Positions 1 to 13,795 of a DNA stretch of 64,000 bases are shown in pieces. Position numbers and translations under genes: made by a program. Source of the DNA: Rallus limicola (Eukaryota > Chordata > Aves > Gruiformes > Rallidae); assembly GCA_022605955.1 (NCBI GenBank), contig JAKCOZ010000018.1, positions 5,154,001-5,218,000 of the forward strand, given 5' to 3'. Numbering within the stretch: the stretch's first letter is position 1; each line of letters starts with the position of its first letter. The notes below the pieces were generated by a model. The model worked only from the letters and a program-made list of their open reading frames with translations. It made no database searches and was not told where the DNA came from.

Positions 1-636
1 CTGTTATGTCCTCGGTTATAGTGGCGTATTACTACTTTGGTGGTGTTATTGCTCAACTGCAGAGCTACACATTTCAACACAGAACCTATCAAAACTTTTG
101 TTTTATTTATATCTAAAATATTTTCTAAAACCCATTGTACAAAGCAGACAGCAAGCAAAACGTTGGGTAAGATCAGGACATTACAGAATTTCTGAAGGCA
201 GACAGCAATCATAAAGGGAAAAATTTGAAATCAAAATCATGCTCCACATTTCTTGGTGGATTCCCCTAAACTATGTGTCGCGACTGACTTCAATTGAAGG
301 ATACACATTATACTAGGCAGTAATTTCCCAGTGCAATGGTAACAGCACTTGGTGATGTAATTTGACAAAATAAGCATTCTAAAACTAGGGTCTATTTATT
401 TCCATTGAAGCAGCTTCACAAGACATGGAATTACCTTTTCTCTGAAATAAATAGCTTCCAAGGCACTTAGTGACAATGGAATCTAAGAAATGTATTTAGG
501 AGTCTTACACAAAACAAATACAGCAAAATAAATTTTTTCAGTAACCTAAAGAGAAAAGAATTTCATTCTGGGTGAGAAAGAAAAGGTTTTATTTAGCATT
601 CAAATCTCATTGCATCGCCTTACACAGAACTTATGC

Positions 637-660
637 AAAAAAAAAAAAAAAAGAAAAAAA
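637..660. repeat. poly-A tract (A16 G A7)
   Basis: Sixteen A residues, one G, then seven A residues. It is a simple low-complexity tract. No retrotransposon body is visible next to it, so I do not call it a retroposon tail. Confidence 0.95.
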
Positions 661-3600
661 CTCAGAAAGACTTACACAGTTGAAAAAATATTTTTCTTTC
701 CGTTTTCAAAATTCAAGTTTAAAATTTTCATAAAAGCTTAAATTGTAAATTGTTTTCCTCAACAAATACACTATTTGTTCCCCTTTCCCACCACCAGTTG
801 CACTCACTTCTATCCTTTTAATTTCAGGGAAAAAGAAGGAAAAGGCTCTCAAGTCATGTTTGGTGAGTAATTCCCTTCTGTTCTGCAGCATCAAGAGGCA
901 AGTAAAAAGTTCTGCTACAGCAAGCCTCAGTCTCTCTGATTCCAACAAGGCACTTTTCTTGTTTCAGGCTCTGATTATCAGGGTTTTATTTGTCATCTAC
1001 CTTCCATCTCAATGTATTCATAGATATCATATGTTCTTTTAAGTTTAGAAAAAAACCAACCCCCAACCTCTAAAGCTAAAGAATCCCAATCTTTAAGAAG
1101 TGACAGAACTAAAAGTTGAGACCTAGTTGCTACGTGAGCCACCACAGTTCAGCTGTAACAGCAGTTATGTTGCAGCTTCTGGTGTCCACTGTTTTTTAAC
1201 TTGGTTTTGACTGTTTACAACTTTGTCAAAAGTAAAGCATTTATGCTAAACTTTTGAGCATCATTGTAGCAGCCTTCACTTGTTATTTCTACAACTTCCC
1301 CAGTATGCCTGGTAAGGGGGCAGGTTGATGTAGCTCATTCATTGCCAAGGACTACCACACTGTTTCCATTAACATGTTTCTAATGATTCATTTAATCTAA
1401 TATTTAGTCCTGAAAGTGTAAGATTCTTCACTGTGCACAAACAATATAGAAAACTGCAAAAAATACTGGTCAATTGAGCAGACCAAAAGACAAGAGATAG
1501 TTGTTCAGTTTTCTCATGCTTTCAACACAGAATTTGAAACTGAAATCAGAGCAATCCTTTATATAGAGATCACTTTGTACCTTCTCACTTCCAGATGAAA
1601 GTCAATTCTAAGTCCTGAGGACAGGTGTAAGTTGCCACCCTCAGAGCAAGCAGCCCTTTCCCCTCCCTGCTGAACAGCCATCGGGGAGGTGGCTGTGCTG
1701 CACCAGCCCCTCATGCCCCAACAGCCTCGTCCCCCAGTGTGCTGCTGCAGGCAAGGAGGCCACTGCCCCTCTCCCACACCCAGTGGCTGGCACAAGGGAA
1801 GGACCCCAACACCACAGACATTGAAAGACCCCCTCTTGCCATACTCTTTGTAGCAGAACACAGTAAACAATGAGAACAAACTGCCCTCCACCACAGTGGC
1901 CAAGAAATGTAGTTGCTGTTGAACCCCTGCCAGCTCAGCCAAAATCACTGAAGGGATGCTGCCTGGGACATTTGAACCAATTATCAACTTATCTCAGTTT
2001 TGTAATATATAAAAAAATACATATCAGTTTATATATTGCAAAAATATAAGCCTTTTTCACCAATACCCTATTATAAAATGTTAATACATCTTTGGTTTTG
2101 TAGGTTATGAAACCATTAAAATTAAACCTCAAAATTCAGGTGGACTGAGAAAAGCACCAATACAACTCCATCTCCTCTTGTTATCAAGTATATCACCAGG
2201 CATTTCAGCTGAGGTGCATCCCATTCTGTAGACTGATAATCTTGGTGAGTGCACGAAACAGCTAAAGCAATCTCTTAAATATTTGCCCACGAGTGATCTT
2301 AATCTACTATGGCTCACACATCTATAATTGTCATTTGACAATTCCTGGCTTACAAGAAGTAGTATCCTGGCTGTACTCTATGCACAAGACTTAACAGCAT
2401 CTTTGACATACGTGCTGACAAAAAATTTTCTTTGCTTCACATACACCTTATTTCTTACAGTATACATCTAACCTATGTAACTACATATAAACTTGTAATT
2501 GGATAGGGGCAACACAACTCCTAAATATCAAGTCAAAGTCATTAATCAACATGTTTAATTTATGAAAGATTTGATCAGTAAAAGAATATAAAATCCTTCC
2601 ATTTGCCTATGAATGAATTTCACAAGGCCATTCCCAAACATTCATGTTAGACCACGTCAAAGCTGAGACTTATTGTCATTTTTGCAGACCCTGGCCAGAA
2701 AAAAGAAAAGCTCAACTGACTTTGGGACTCCGAAATATCTCCCCTTCAAGAGCTTCTGTGCCAAAGCAAACTCAGGGGCAGCGTGAGGCACTTTGCGTTG
2801 CTGCTTGTGCTCTGCCATCCCACCGACAAATAACTAGTCTCCAGATCTCTGCTCACTTGTTAGTAGGTGATTTTTAAAGTTAATGAAACTTTAGACTATC
2901 AACAGATGCTACACTTTGTACCTTTAGCAAGTATTTCCTCTCACATAACAGGGAGCTTTCTGATCAGGTCAGCTGAGGGTATTCCTGATGCTGGCCTGGC
3001 AGCCCAGCCGTGCATGGCCTCCCAGCCTGCACAGCACAAGGCTCTTCACTAGCCAGCACACCGTAATAGGGAAAAAAAAAGATCCTTCTATAACTCTAGT
3101 TACAGAAACACCAAAATTAATTCAAAAAAGCTTTAACTAGGATGTCTTATAGCTTCCATTTCTGGCTAAAATGATGCCTTACTCTTTCCAGCAGACTCAA
3201 GAGCAATAAAACACAGCACTTACCACATTGCTGCCATTATTGTACTGCAGTATTTTTTCCACAGCCCCATTATATTCCTTGCATTTTCAAATATTCAGGG
3301 AAAGTAAAAAAATTAATTCCTGTTTCTCTAAAATACACTGTTTGACTCTCCTTTGAAGTAAGTGGTTATGAATACACATTACTCTGGGCAGCTTTGAAAT
3401 ATTTTTGAATTCAAAATGCAAATTAAATCTGGAGATTTCTTTCCAGTTTATTCACAAAAACATAGAACTGATCTACAGGAAAGTCAAATAAGCATTTCTG
3501 TCTTCCAGCATTAATCTTTATGTCTTGAATTAAATGTTTGAAATTAAGAAAACATTAGTTCCCTCAGGTATAAACCAGAACTTTTTATTTTCTGTCAAGT

Positions 3601-4610
3601 AGCCACAGAAAAGGACAAGCCTTGTTAAATCATCATGTTGTAAGCATGGTGTATGTTCTCACTGCAGTTTTCTTAGCATAAGGAATCTATAGCTTTTATC
3701 AAGCCACTATAAAACACAAGATATATCCTATTTAGTCACCAGGGAACAACTCTCTAGTTGTATGACACGACATATAGGCTGGCCTAATTGACATCAGAAA
3801 GTTTTCATATGCATTATTAGTACCTTCATTCTTTATATGCCTTGTTTACTCCTAAATTAATTACTTCAGTTTTGCCACTGATCCCACTACTGGTACAGTA
3901 CTGGTAATCACCATGTGAACAATTCATTGCCATCTTAACTATTCCATAGAAACTTTCACAGGGATAAATAAGATTGTAGATAAAATGAATCTAAGTCCTT
4001 GAAAGGGACAGAAATGTAAACACACCCCCACCACCAGGATTTCCCTCTTTGCTGCCTGTGGTTTGGAGCTTTACCAAGATAGTTTCTGCTGGGCCTGACT
4101 GCTCCTGCCTATCACACCATGACACAAATATGGACATCAAAACCCTTGGTAGTTCAGGAGTGCATTTATCAGGATTCAGACAATCTGCTGCCGGAGTGCC
4201 AGTGCACACTGCTGCACTTTTATGTAGAGTAGGAGATGCTCCTGTGCCCAATGGCATTTAGAAGCATACAGCAAAGTGACTGTTCTGATGCATGAGGCAA
4301 TACTTGCTGCCTTTCAAATTGCTAATTTCCCTGCTCAGTAGGGTCCTGCTGCTTCTATTCCAGCAATTCACCTGTACCTCAGTCAACTATACAGCAAGTT
4401 CTCAAAATTCTTTATTTTCTTGACAGCTTGAAAAACTTGGGCAGAATAATTCCCAAGAGTACTATCACTGAAGAGGCACATTTGCCTTCATCTATTTAAT
4501 TAGGTCACAACATAATAATTCTTTCACTGCTTGTTATAATCAAGGGCAAATCAGGTATCTAGCAAGATATAATGGTCAAAGACAGTTGCCACTGATTATT
4601 TCAAATGTAA

Positions 4611-4630
4611 ATGAGTACAAATGAGTACAA
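4611..4630. repeat. 10-bp perfect tandem duplication
   Basis: The unit atgagtacaa occurs twice in direct succession. This is consistent with replication slippage. Confidence 0.9.
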
Positions 4631-6312
4631 AATGTTTTATGAACACAATGCACTTGAAAAACCATTAGCATTTTCTAACATCTTCTTAGGTAGTATTCAA
4701 TGTTTACCCCCATTGGAGGAAACAGAACAAAGAATGATTTTTTTTTTCTTTTGGTCTCAGAAATGAACAAAGCTAGTGTACAGAAACTGCAATAAGGAGT
4801 TATCATAACCTGAGGGAATCTATTAAATTTCAATTAAGAGTATAAACTTCAGGCTATAAAACTGAAAGGGACAAACATCCCTTCAGATTGGAATAAAGGC
4901 ATCTTTAAAAATCACATCCTAAAGGACTAGATAGATTAAATCCCTGCACAAGCTTAAAAATCCCAATTCACAACCAGCAGAAAATAGAGCTAGTTTAATT
5001 TATTCATGGTGTATTTTATTGTATTCAACAGAATACAACATTATTTTGCTGTGTTGAGTTATAACCCCCTACTCATAGAGGTAGCTTTTGATTTCATTTC
5101 CATTGCCTTGGGCAAACATGGCTGAGGACCCACAAGGCTGTGTCAGATGCTGATTGATTCTTTTGAGATTGGAAGATAATAGAAGCTGCTCAAATTGAGT
5201 GCAAGAAAAGGAAATCTGCATTGAGGCATTAGGCAAATTGCAAGACAGTTTTTTAATCTTAATTTTTAAAAATATAGTTAAACATGAGAAACACAGGCAT
5301 TTTAATTCAAAATTTTCTTTTCATATAAACTTATCACAGTCCATTACAATTTATCTGGTGTATTTCAGTCTTTAAATTTTCTGGAGATTAGTGGCTATAT
5401 GAAGCCTATAAAGCTGGAAGTTAAAAAAGTATGTTCTAGACATTCATTTATCATTTATTCATTCCAGAAGCTCATTTTCTTTGGTGCTTGGTGTGTGTTT
5501 TCCAAGTAGTAGAAGGACCTCATTTAATGCACTGTCTTCATATGGTCTTTTTAGTAAGCTAATACTGATTTAAGTCCTCAAAGTCAACATAATGCAATTA
5601 GGGAATCAGCACAGGAGCAAGAGCAGCAGCATAGCTTTTTGTCATTAAATTTTCAAGTATATAAAATACAAGTGACAGCAATCATTGAGTACATCTCCAG
5701 TGCACAACTACATTGAGTGTACTTGCTCAGACCAGTGTTACAGCCTTGGTAGCAATCACCCCATCGGCAAATGTACTGTATAAACAATTTAAACACACCC
5801 TAATCTTTACACCTTGATAGTAAAAGAAGGGATTATCTCCCTGTTCCCACACCTTAACCTCCATCTCTCACATTGTATTATCAGTCATCAAAGAGATCAG
5901 TGCTTACAAGAACTCTCTCAAGGGTGTGTTGGGAAAGGACAATAAATTGGATGGCTTGGCATGAAGACATCCCTCCTGTAAAGCTTAACTGCCTAGGAGA
6001 TGAAGCTCATTCTCATGTAGCTTTAACAACATGCTCATTACCACCACACAACACATAGCAAAACAGAAAACCTAAAACTTGAATTCACGTGGAAATGCAA
6101 CATAAATGCTATCAATAAAGCATTGAGTACTGACAGGGACACAATAATAATTTTCTTAAATTCCATTAAATTGTAGATTTCTGCTTTGAAGATTTTAGTT
6201 AGCTTGGCAGGCAATGTGTACCCTGCTATAAAAGGTGAATACAAGAGTACATTGGTTTTTATGACAGTTTACAACTCACAGGTCCAATTTTTGGGGGGAC
6301 AAATTTAAAATA

Positions 6313-6350
6313 ACATATTATAATTAAAATTACATATTATAACTAAAATA
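6313..6350. repeat. 19-bp tandem duplication, AT-rich
   Basis: The first copy is acatattataattaaaatt (6313-6331). The second, acatattataactaaaata (6332-6350), differs at two positions. It looks like a local slippage duplication that has begun to diverge. Confidence 0.9.
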
Positions 6351-9295
6351 CATAGATAAATAGAAAACATAGTGTCTTATAAGTAAAAGCTGCTGACACT
6401 ATTATCAATATTCATCTTACTGATGAAAAACAACACAAATATCCTTCAGGATAACACCTGCCATGTACAACTCAATACTACTCACTGGAGAGTCATAGAT
6501 TTGACATACACTGGGTTCCCTTTTGTCACTATCAGGGTACAGTGAGTAACATGATATTAAAACACTAAGGGACCAAATGAAATTCCTTTACACTCACAAA
6601 AGTCAAGTTATTTTGGTTTGCCTACTAATACAGCCAGATGTACTTTGGTTGTTTCTCTCTGTTGTGGTTGAGGGCACTTTGGAACCCAAGGACAGGGAAC
6701 CCGTGGACTGATTCCTCACTGACTGCGTCCCAGTGAGGCTGCAGCAGCGCAGAGAGATTTGCAGCTTAGGTCCAGGTGAAAACAGAGACAGGAATCTTGC
6801 TAAGCAATACTCACTCAACCAAAGTTAGATCTGGGACAGATTCAACCTCTTTCTCACTTCTGCTCTACAACCCAGGTACCTCTATTCTGGTGTTCTGCTG
6901 CCAGTTAATTTAACCCCTTTAATGTATGGGATTATGTTTATATTTGTTAGTTCCTGTACCGCTCTTTAGTTTCATTTCCATAGAAACAGCACTTGGACAT
7001 TTCCATGGATAAAAAATGTGCCACTGCATTGATCTGAATAATTCTCTGGGATTTTCTTTTAATTTTTTTTTTCACACATTCTGATATTTTTACAAGTGTA
7101 ACACAACACATAGGTGGCATATATAAAAAGGATGCCTCAAGAGCATACATCACACTGTTACAACAGATTTTAACACAAATACTCAAAACTGCCTTCTAGA
7201 TTCCCTGTAAGTGTTAAACTTCTTTTACGCTCTGCTGATGTCCAGAGAGCTTATGGTTTTAAACACAGCACTGTACCTCTGGCCTGGTAACTTCCAACAT
7301 AAAGTACAATGACCTTCCTTTGCTTGTGCTGCCAGGGGGAGGGAAACTTCAGCTCTAGACACTTGAGCAAGCAGTACAAGTACTGTTCCACTCTGGTCCT
7401 AGCTCAGGAGCTACAACTTGAGGGCCGCAACTAAAGAGCCACAAAGGCTCATTCTGAAAAAAGAAAAAAAAACCACACTTTCCTGGAGCTGTAACCCCAC
7501 AACTCATATAGGAAATTATTTCTAGCTATGGTTGACTTTGAACGCATGCAAAGACATCTCCAGCCTGAGAGCAGCAATGATATGGCCCATGGTTTTCAGC
7601 TCCATGTGCCCATTATACTGACACCACTATACAATGACAGGACAAAAATATCAGAACTGTAGGCAGAAAAAAATAAGCCAAATATTGAATTTAAACAGTG
7701 CTCTGTGATTGAGAGCCTTTATCTTACAAGTGGTTTCATGGAACCTTTTTAATCATTACAATTATACTTCTCCATCAGAACTCCCCTACAGCATGCTGTT
7801 GTGGGATGATTTTTCTATTCAATTTTGATGTAAAAGCCCCTTGGATTTCTAAAAAAAATCTGAGAATCTGTTAGTCAATTGCAGAATGTCCTATTTTGGG
7901 TATAATTTTAAAATACTCACATAACTATATATTAACATTAGAAAAAAGAAAATACAAGTCTTAAAACAACAGTAAGATTAACAATTTTATTTAGTGCTGG
8001 AAGAGCTTGTTCATATTTTCTGATTAATGAGAAGTTGCTGCTCCCATATGCATAATCTTGCCTACTACTGGGGAATTTTCCACGTACCAGAAGACACCTG
8101 TTAATGATGGTCTTCTTTTCATAATTTGGGGGACGTCTTCAATTCCTCCTTTTGCTTATTCAGTACAGTTAGGGAATTGAGGGGGTTGAGGCAAAGCCTT
8201 AACACAAAGTGGTATGGCTGGAATCCATTTCTGTAAGGCCACAGAATAAAAATATGGAAGTGTGTGTAGGTGGGGTGCAAAAGCAATGAGAATGGTGTAA
8301 GGATGGCTCTCAGAAATATAACAACAGACACTTAGCTTGGAGAGTGACTAATCAGGACTTGGAAGGTCTGTATGTGGAAATGAGAAACTGGAAAGGTTCC
8401 TAAGCTGCCTGGTATTAAGCACTAGTTATTTGTGCTGTGTTCTTTAGTTCACTGCATTAACTGAGTGAAAACATCTTGAGAATCTTGATAGCGGCAACTG
8501 GACCCAAGTGAGAGTTGATGATGTGCCACATAAAGTGGATCTAGCAGCTAAGATCTGTGTTAGCTCAGGGAATGTTTGGACTCTTGTTTCATTCATGTCA
8601 CAGCAGAGACTTTTCTTTAGATAGCATCAGCAAGAAGTTTCTGATGAAATCTTTATACTGAATATCTGAATATATATACAGACACTATAGACAGAAATGA
8701 GAATATCAAGTACCCAAGTGATGACCATAACTACAGAAAAACTATATTAATAAAAACAAGCATTTATGTTGTGGACTTGCACCATAGTACTTAAAATGAA
8801 CTTCAGTACAGAAATGCCACTTTCAATATATCTAATATAAATAGTAGCTTTGGTATGTAGAAGCTACCAGTACATTTTATAAATATTCAGATTCTCCTAT
8901 CAAATGGTTACTTCTTGAATCAGACTTCCTTCTTTCAAGTGGGACTATCAGACACTTAAAAAAAACCATGAACTTCATAGCTAGGTGTTAAGTAAAACTA
9001 AAAATACAAAAGGTAATTGGAGGTAAACAAATTCTAAAGTTCAGTTCTTGCGTGGCCAAGGTCAAAGTGCTGGATGAAATCAGACAAATTTCAGCTTTCA
9101 CCCCTTCTCTCTCAAAGACGCTTATTATTTTACCAATATTGATGAATACAGCATCTTGAGTGACATACTTATCAGAGAGATTAGGTAGGGTCTGTGAACG
9201 TTTCTCCTGAAGGGGAAATGTCACCACAAGCTATCATTTGCATAATATATGAAGAAATGAGAAATTAGATTTTCTTCAATAGGTTTTTAAAACTC

Positions 9296-9311
9296 TTTTT
9301 TTTTTTTTTTT
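9296..9311. repeat. poly-T tract (T16)
   Basis: Uninterrupted run of 16 T. Simple sequence; no other function is visible. Confidence 0.95.
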
Positions 9312-9370
9312 GCTGCCATTCACATTTTGATTTAAATCTTTCTACATGCAACATAAATGGTCAGAAGCAT

Positions 9371-9525
9371 TAATCATTACTTAATTAGCACCTGCTCTTG
9401 TATTTGACCATATCTATTGTCAATTAGAAATGCTATAGTAGTGGTAAGCAACAAGGATGTTAATTGCAATGTGTGTAGGTTTTCCAGTGTAGTGCAGCTG
9501 AAGATACTAATTATCATTAACATGT
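9371..9525. promoter_or_regulatory. candidate cis-regulatory patch: homeodomain cores plus E-box
   Basis: Several TAAT/ATTA homeodomain cores fall within about 150 bp (near 9371, 9382, 9421, 9460 and 9507). A TAATTA at 9382-9387 sits one base from a CACCTG E-box at 9389-9394. Such clusters are common in developmental enhancers. AT-rich DNA also produces TAAT by chance, so this is only a candidate. Cross-species conservation would be the real test. Confidence 0.25.
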
Positions 9526-11520
9526 AGATGCATGCGAAGTTGAAAAGGGGCATTTCCCATTTCAGTTATTTCTGTTAACGTTTGTCCACATGGAAAAAAC
9601 TTGAAGGAAACACACTGAAAACACAGATACTGGAAAACCAAATACAGTGTTGAACCATGACAGTCTGAAAAAAACTATGAAAAAGAAAAACCTGTTCAAC
9701 ATAACATACGGAGGAAGAAGTTTCAAACAGCATTTACATGGCAAGGTTGTCACCCTTAATCTGACTAAAGTAGAAGACAACATATAAATGTTTGGAAAAC
9801 TGGTAAATGAAAGCTCTAGTGAATATGCAGAAATACAGAATGCTTTCTACAACACAGTCTGGGCAAACTATAGCTGTGGCTCAGAAACTATTCAATTCTC
9901 AGAGATGTTCTAGTGTGAGCTGATGCAGAGAACAGGAAAAAGAAACTTTAGCACACTAATACCTCAGCCCTCTTTTTTTGCTTTTTTCCTGGACAATCCT
10001 GATGAATATCAGATATTTCCTACGTTGGTTGCCTATAGCAATAACCATCATAGCCTTCATTTTGCCATATTATTCGATTTTCTACAATTACTGTATGTTT
10101 GATGATAGTTCCACGGAAAATGAACATTACTGACACATGCTGATTAAGCACATGCAATTTTCTATCTCTAACAGTTATATCTCACTCTTCAGAGTTATTG
10201 CAAATACCAAGACTTATCGAACCATAAGATCCTGTGATCACTGTTATCCATCTCCTCCAATATCCACAAGGCAGTTAAGGTCACTGCAATCTGCTAGTGA
10301 ATGACAGAGGAGGAGGTATATATAAAACAGCACTGATAAAAATGGGATGGACTATGAACTACTCATTAGCAACACAACCAGCATGTGCAGGGAAACAACA
10401 GCTGCACAGATGCAGCAGAGTAATGCATCCATTTAAAAAGAAAAAGCACCAAGGTGGAAGGAAGCCAATGTTACTAGTACACACTGAGGCTGTAACTGAG
10501 GCTGGAGTGTGGGAGAGCAGCAATCTTCGTAGCAATACCTCACTGGGATGCTGTAAGAAACATTCTTTTCAAATAAGTTAATTACTAACAGTTAGGGACC
10601 AAAGGTTTTGAGGTACTGTTTTTGCTGACTTCAGTAGTGAGAGCAAAGCGTATAATATGAGGTAAAAGTCACCCAGTGAGACCAAAGTACAAACTTTGAA
10701 CGCTCTGCTGGCTCAGCCCCCTATGGGAAGCCAGACAGTCCTGTGAGTTTGTCTCACTTTGACGCAGTCCTCACATAGCTGTGACTCAATGTGTGCTGAG
10801 GGGCTACAGCCAGAAAGAGCAGAAGATACCAGTTATGTTCCTCCATTTGAGAATGGTTTTAAAAATGTTTTACTGTGGAGGGCAGAATATGATTTCCATG
10901 CTACCTCTTCACAGTCTAGTGTTGAATGCTCCTTATGGGAACCGCCTTCCCCCTTCCTACCCAAGCATGAGAAGAACCTTCTACCATTCTCCTCCTCTAG
11001 ACAAACATACTGGTAACAAAAGGCACATGTAAATGTTTCACAAAAGGGAAGGACTGCAGCTGCAGGGAAAGGGAAAACCTTCTCTTCCACTTGCTTACAT
11101 GAAATAAATATGGCAAGTGATTCCAGTCCATGGAAAAACAGAGGTTGATGAAGCGTGTTTCCGAGATCCAAGCAGTGAATATCTGTCCTCACCTCCCATG
11201 GCCACAAGCAATGATGGTTCTCATATAATGACACCAAGTTCCCCTATTTTGTAATAATCAACTGAGACATGAAGCAAGTACTGCCATGATCAAAACAACA
11301 ACATAAATACTGCCTTTTTACCCACAAGCAATTACTGGGTTTGCTTGAGTGGACAATGCACAAAGTTATTTGAACAGACCTTCACCATTTGATTATTTTA
11401 ATTTTTTCTGTGTAACATTTTAAACAATTCCCTGGCCCACGTTCAGACACACTGAGAGGAAGTCCAGACCCCACAGGGCTGGGAGGTGATCTTGCCTATA
11501 GTAATAGCCAGTTAAGAGGG

Positions 11521-11534
11521 AAAAAAAAAAAAAA
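11521..11534. repeat. poly-A tract (A14)
   Basis: Uninterrupted run of 14 A. Simple sequence. Confidence 0.95.
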
Positions 11535-12929
11535 TTCAGCATGACACACAAGACACTATTAGTTTGTGTTTCTTGTGTGAATGTGGTAAGAGACATACCA
11601 GTGCTAAAAGGACGAGACCTTTATTCTTATCACTGAAAACAAAACAAAACACAACCACATAAATAAATTACAAGGTCCAGCAACCTGCAAGGCCTGTGAC
11701 ATAAATATTAGAGTTATTTATTGTGATCCAAGTGCATACAACAGGATGGCAGCACCATAACAAACCCCAAAATATATAAGTATAATATGAACTGGAGATT
11801 TCATAATGGTAGGAGAGTTTGATGCTTTTGTTCTCTCTTACCTAAGCCATGATAAAACCTGAGATGAGAAACTTACAATCTCAGACATACAGATCTTCTA
11901 ACTAATGATAATTCTCTAGAATTTGCTCCTGCTTAGCAATTTCCTGTAGACCTTCAAACAATTCCAAACTAAGTGATTTACAGCCCACAAAAATGAATAC
12001 AGGCTTGTATTCAATCTTTCAAAGATATCAAGCGATAACAAATTTCCTGACAGATTTTCTTCTCAAATTGTGCCTTACTTGCCTTCTGAAAAACATTCAG
12101 ATCATTCACCATATTTGTGGGTTCTTTGGTATTTAGCTGAATTCACATTCAGTATTTTCTGTGTTTGAACATATTATGGCAAACAGTTGGAATCTTTCAG
12201 CACTTAATGTATTCTTTGTTCTCTCTTATCAGATAAAATTCTAGGATTTGTCTTTAAATGGTCTATTTTTCTCATCCGGACCAATAATGCTCAGACAATA
12301 ATTTATGTCCTTTAGTAAAAGGCATTCAATTATGAAATTTTATAATTGGCAGATCAAGTTGGTGAAATTCTCATCAGGTTTGTGACACTGCAATGTTACA
12401 GATAAATGCTGAATGGCCCCACACTGTGAATCTTTACTTTCACTGAATAGAAATGACTCTAAAAGAACAAACTTCAGATTCTAGTTGTTCATTATCTCCT
12501 AAATTTAACGGGAACTACAATATCCACTATTCTTAAAGGTCCTTCTGCAGATATTTAAAAGAAACAAAGTTCTCAGAAGGGCCACTGTAATCTACAAATG
12601 TACTTCAGAGAATTAATGGGAGATAAGGCAGGAAGGGATATTTTGAACAGTCATGAGGCCAACTCCAGCCAATAGCATCCAGTAGTACCTAACCAGTTCT
12701 GAAAAAGCGGTAGTGATAGACACTGTACAACCTGCACAGGAAATGTGTTCTGGTATCTCTAAGGGTCCAGATATCCCACATTCTAAATTCAGTAGTTCTT
12801 TCCACATTTTACCATTGTCACAGAGAACAGATTACTGAATTTCCTTTGATATCAACCTGTTAGCATCTGAAGTCTCCACTCTGTCTGGATCAAAAGAAAA
12901 ACCCACAATTTTTTCAGTGTTTCATTTTC

Positions 12930-13545
12930 ATTCAAGTTTCCTAGCATCTCTGTTACCCAAACTCTTCTCTAGTCCATGTCCTTGTTTTCAAATGTGGTGT
13001 CTGAAATCATGCATCATATTATTTCTTAGGCTCTGCTACCCACAAGATTGCAAAGACTGCCTTACAGTTGGTTTACAGGTATGTTTCCTTTTAATACATC
13101 CCCCTATGGCATGAACTTTTTTCAGAAATATTTGACATGAAGCCATCTTCATCTGCTAACCTCATCATTGGTCCCATATCCTTTACTACAGACCTGCTCC
13201 TTAGCCTGTTACTCTACAATGTTCATTTGTGAGGCTCACTCACCATGCTTCAGTGTAGAAGGGGGTATTTGAAATTATGAATTTTGAATAATTTGGAGGA
13301 GTTTTTCCCAAGCATCTCAAAATAACTCTGAGTTCTAATCACGTCCCCAAGTATACATCTGCTATCACATGTAAATACAATATAGTCACTCTTAATTCTA
13401 TTGTCTGTGCCTAATGGAAATGTTCAGTTGTGTCAGCTATCTCTTTGGAACTGTACCTGATACATTTTTCTAATCTGACAGTGAACCACTGAAAATTACT
13501 CAGAGAATTGTTTTGTCAATCACTTTGTCAATCATGATGATGTTT
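12930..13545 (-). mobile_element. decayed CR1 LINE fragment, antisense, reverse transcriptase region
   Basis: The element's sense strand is the minus strand. Reading minus around 13500-13444 gives VIFSGSLSD*KNVSGTVPK. This lines up with the stretch of CR1-family reverse transcriptase that ends in the SGVPQG motif; the stop corresponds to a Trp codon that became tag. Further along, 13375-13358 reads FTCDSR where the family has the catalytic FADDTK box, so the active site is lost. The rest, down to about 12930, follows the CR1 order toward the C-terminus and recalls the usual antisense wording (for example tccatgtccttgttttcaaa). Stops and indels are numerous, so this is an old dead copy. The 5' part is not visible and the ends are approximate. 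Identification is from memory of the family. Confidence 0.75.
13511..13534. repeat. 12-bp near-perfect tandem duplication
   Basis: The unit ttttgtcaatca is followed by ctttgtcaatca. It lies at the edge of the CR1 fragment and was probably produced by slippage after insertion. Confidence 0.85.
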
Positions 13546-13780
13546 TTCTTCTCCAAACTTGAAGAAGATTTGAAAGTGGATTTAGAATGTTTAGGAATTA
13601 AACTACATGTGTTAAAAATGTAGTAAATGTAGGACACACAGGAAAAGTTTTCCAGTAATATTAATTTTAGGAATAAATAATAGCAAGATGTATCTAATAG
13701 AGGAAAGGTGAACTATTATAAATAAAATAATGGAAAGCTGCATATATTGCAAAGCTTTCCTCAAGTAGAGCTTAATTTTT

Positions 13781-13795
13781 TTGTTGTTGTTGTTG
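13781..13795. repeat. (TTG)5 microsatellite
   Basis: Five TTG units flanked by T runs. A short, probably not very variable, trinucleotide repeat. Confidence 0.95.

Larger units (their letters stand above)
1..12929. other. AT-rich noncoding DNA, no gene recognised
   Basis: I see no gene here. Open frames are short and scattered over both strands, with no domain, no convincing splice-site pair and no neighbour support. The stretch holds small tandem duplications (4611 and 6313), poly-A/T tracts (637, 9296 and 11521) and a homeodomain-motif cluster near 9.4 kb, all listed separately. A GC-richer patch at about 1620-1960 carries a 142-codon minus-strand frame. That frame has a low-complexity Gly/Cys/Gln composition and I do not recognise it. 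Whether the region is intergenic or intronic cannot be decided from sequence alone. Confidence 0.6.

Noticed and set aside
1559..1987. 142-codon minus-strand open frame in a GC-richer patch
   Set aside because: The translation is rich in Gly, Cys and Gln with no family resemblance. GC-rich sequence lowers stop-codon frequency, which explains the length.
10833..11237. 134-codon minus-strand open frame
   Set aside because: It overlaps two plus-strand frames (10759-11032), has no recognisable domain, and shows no acceptor/donor pair at its ends.
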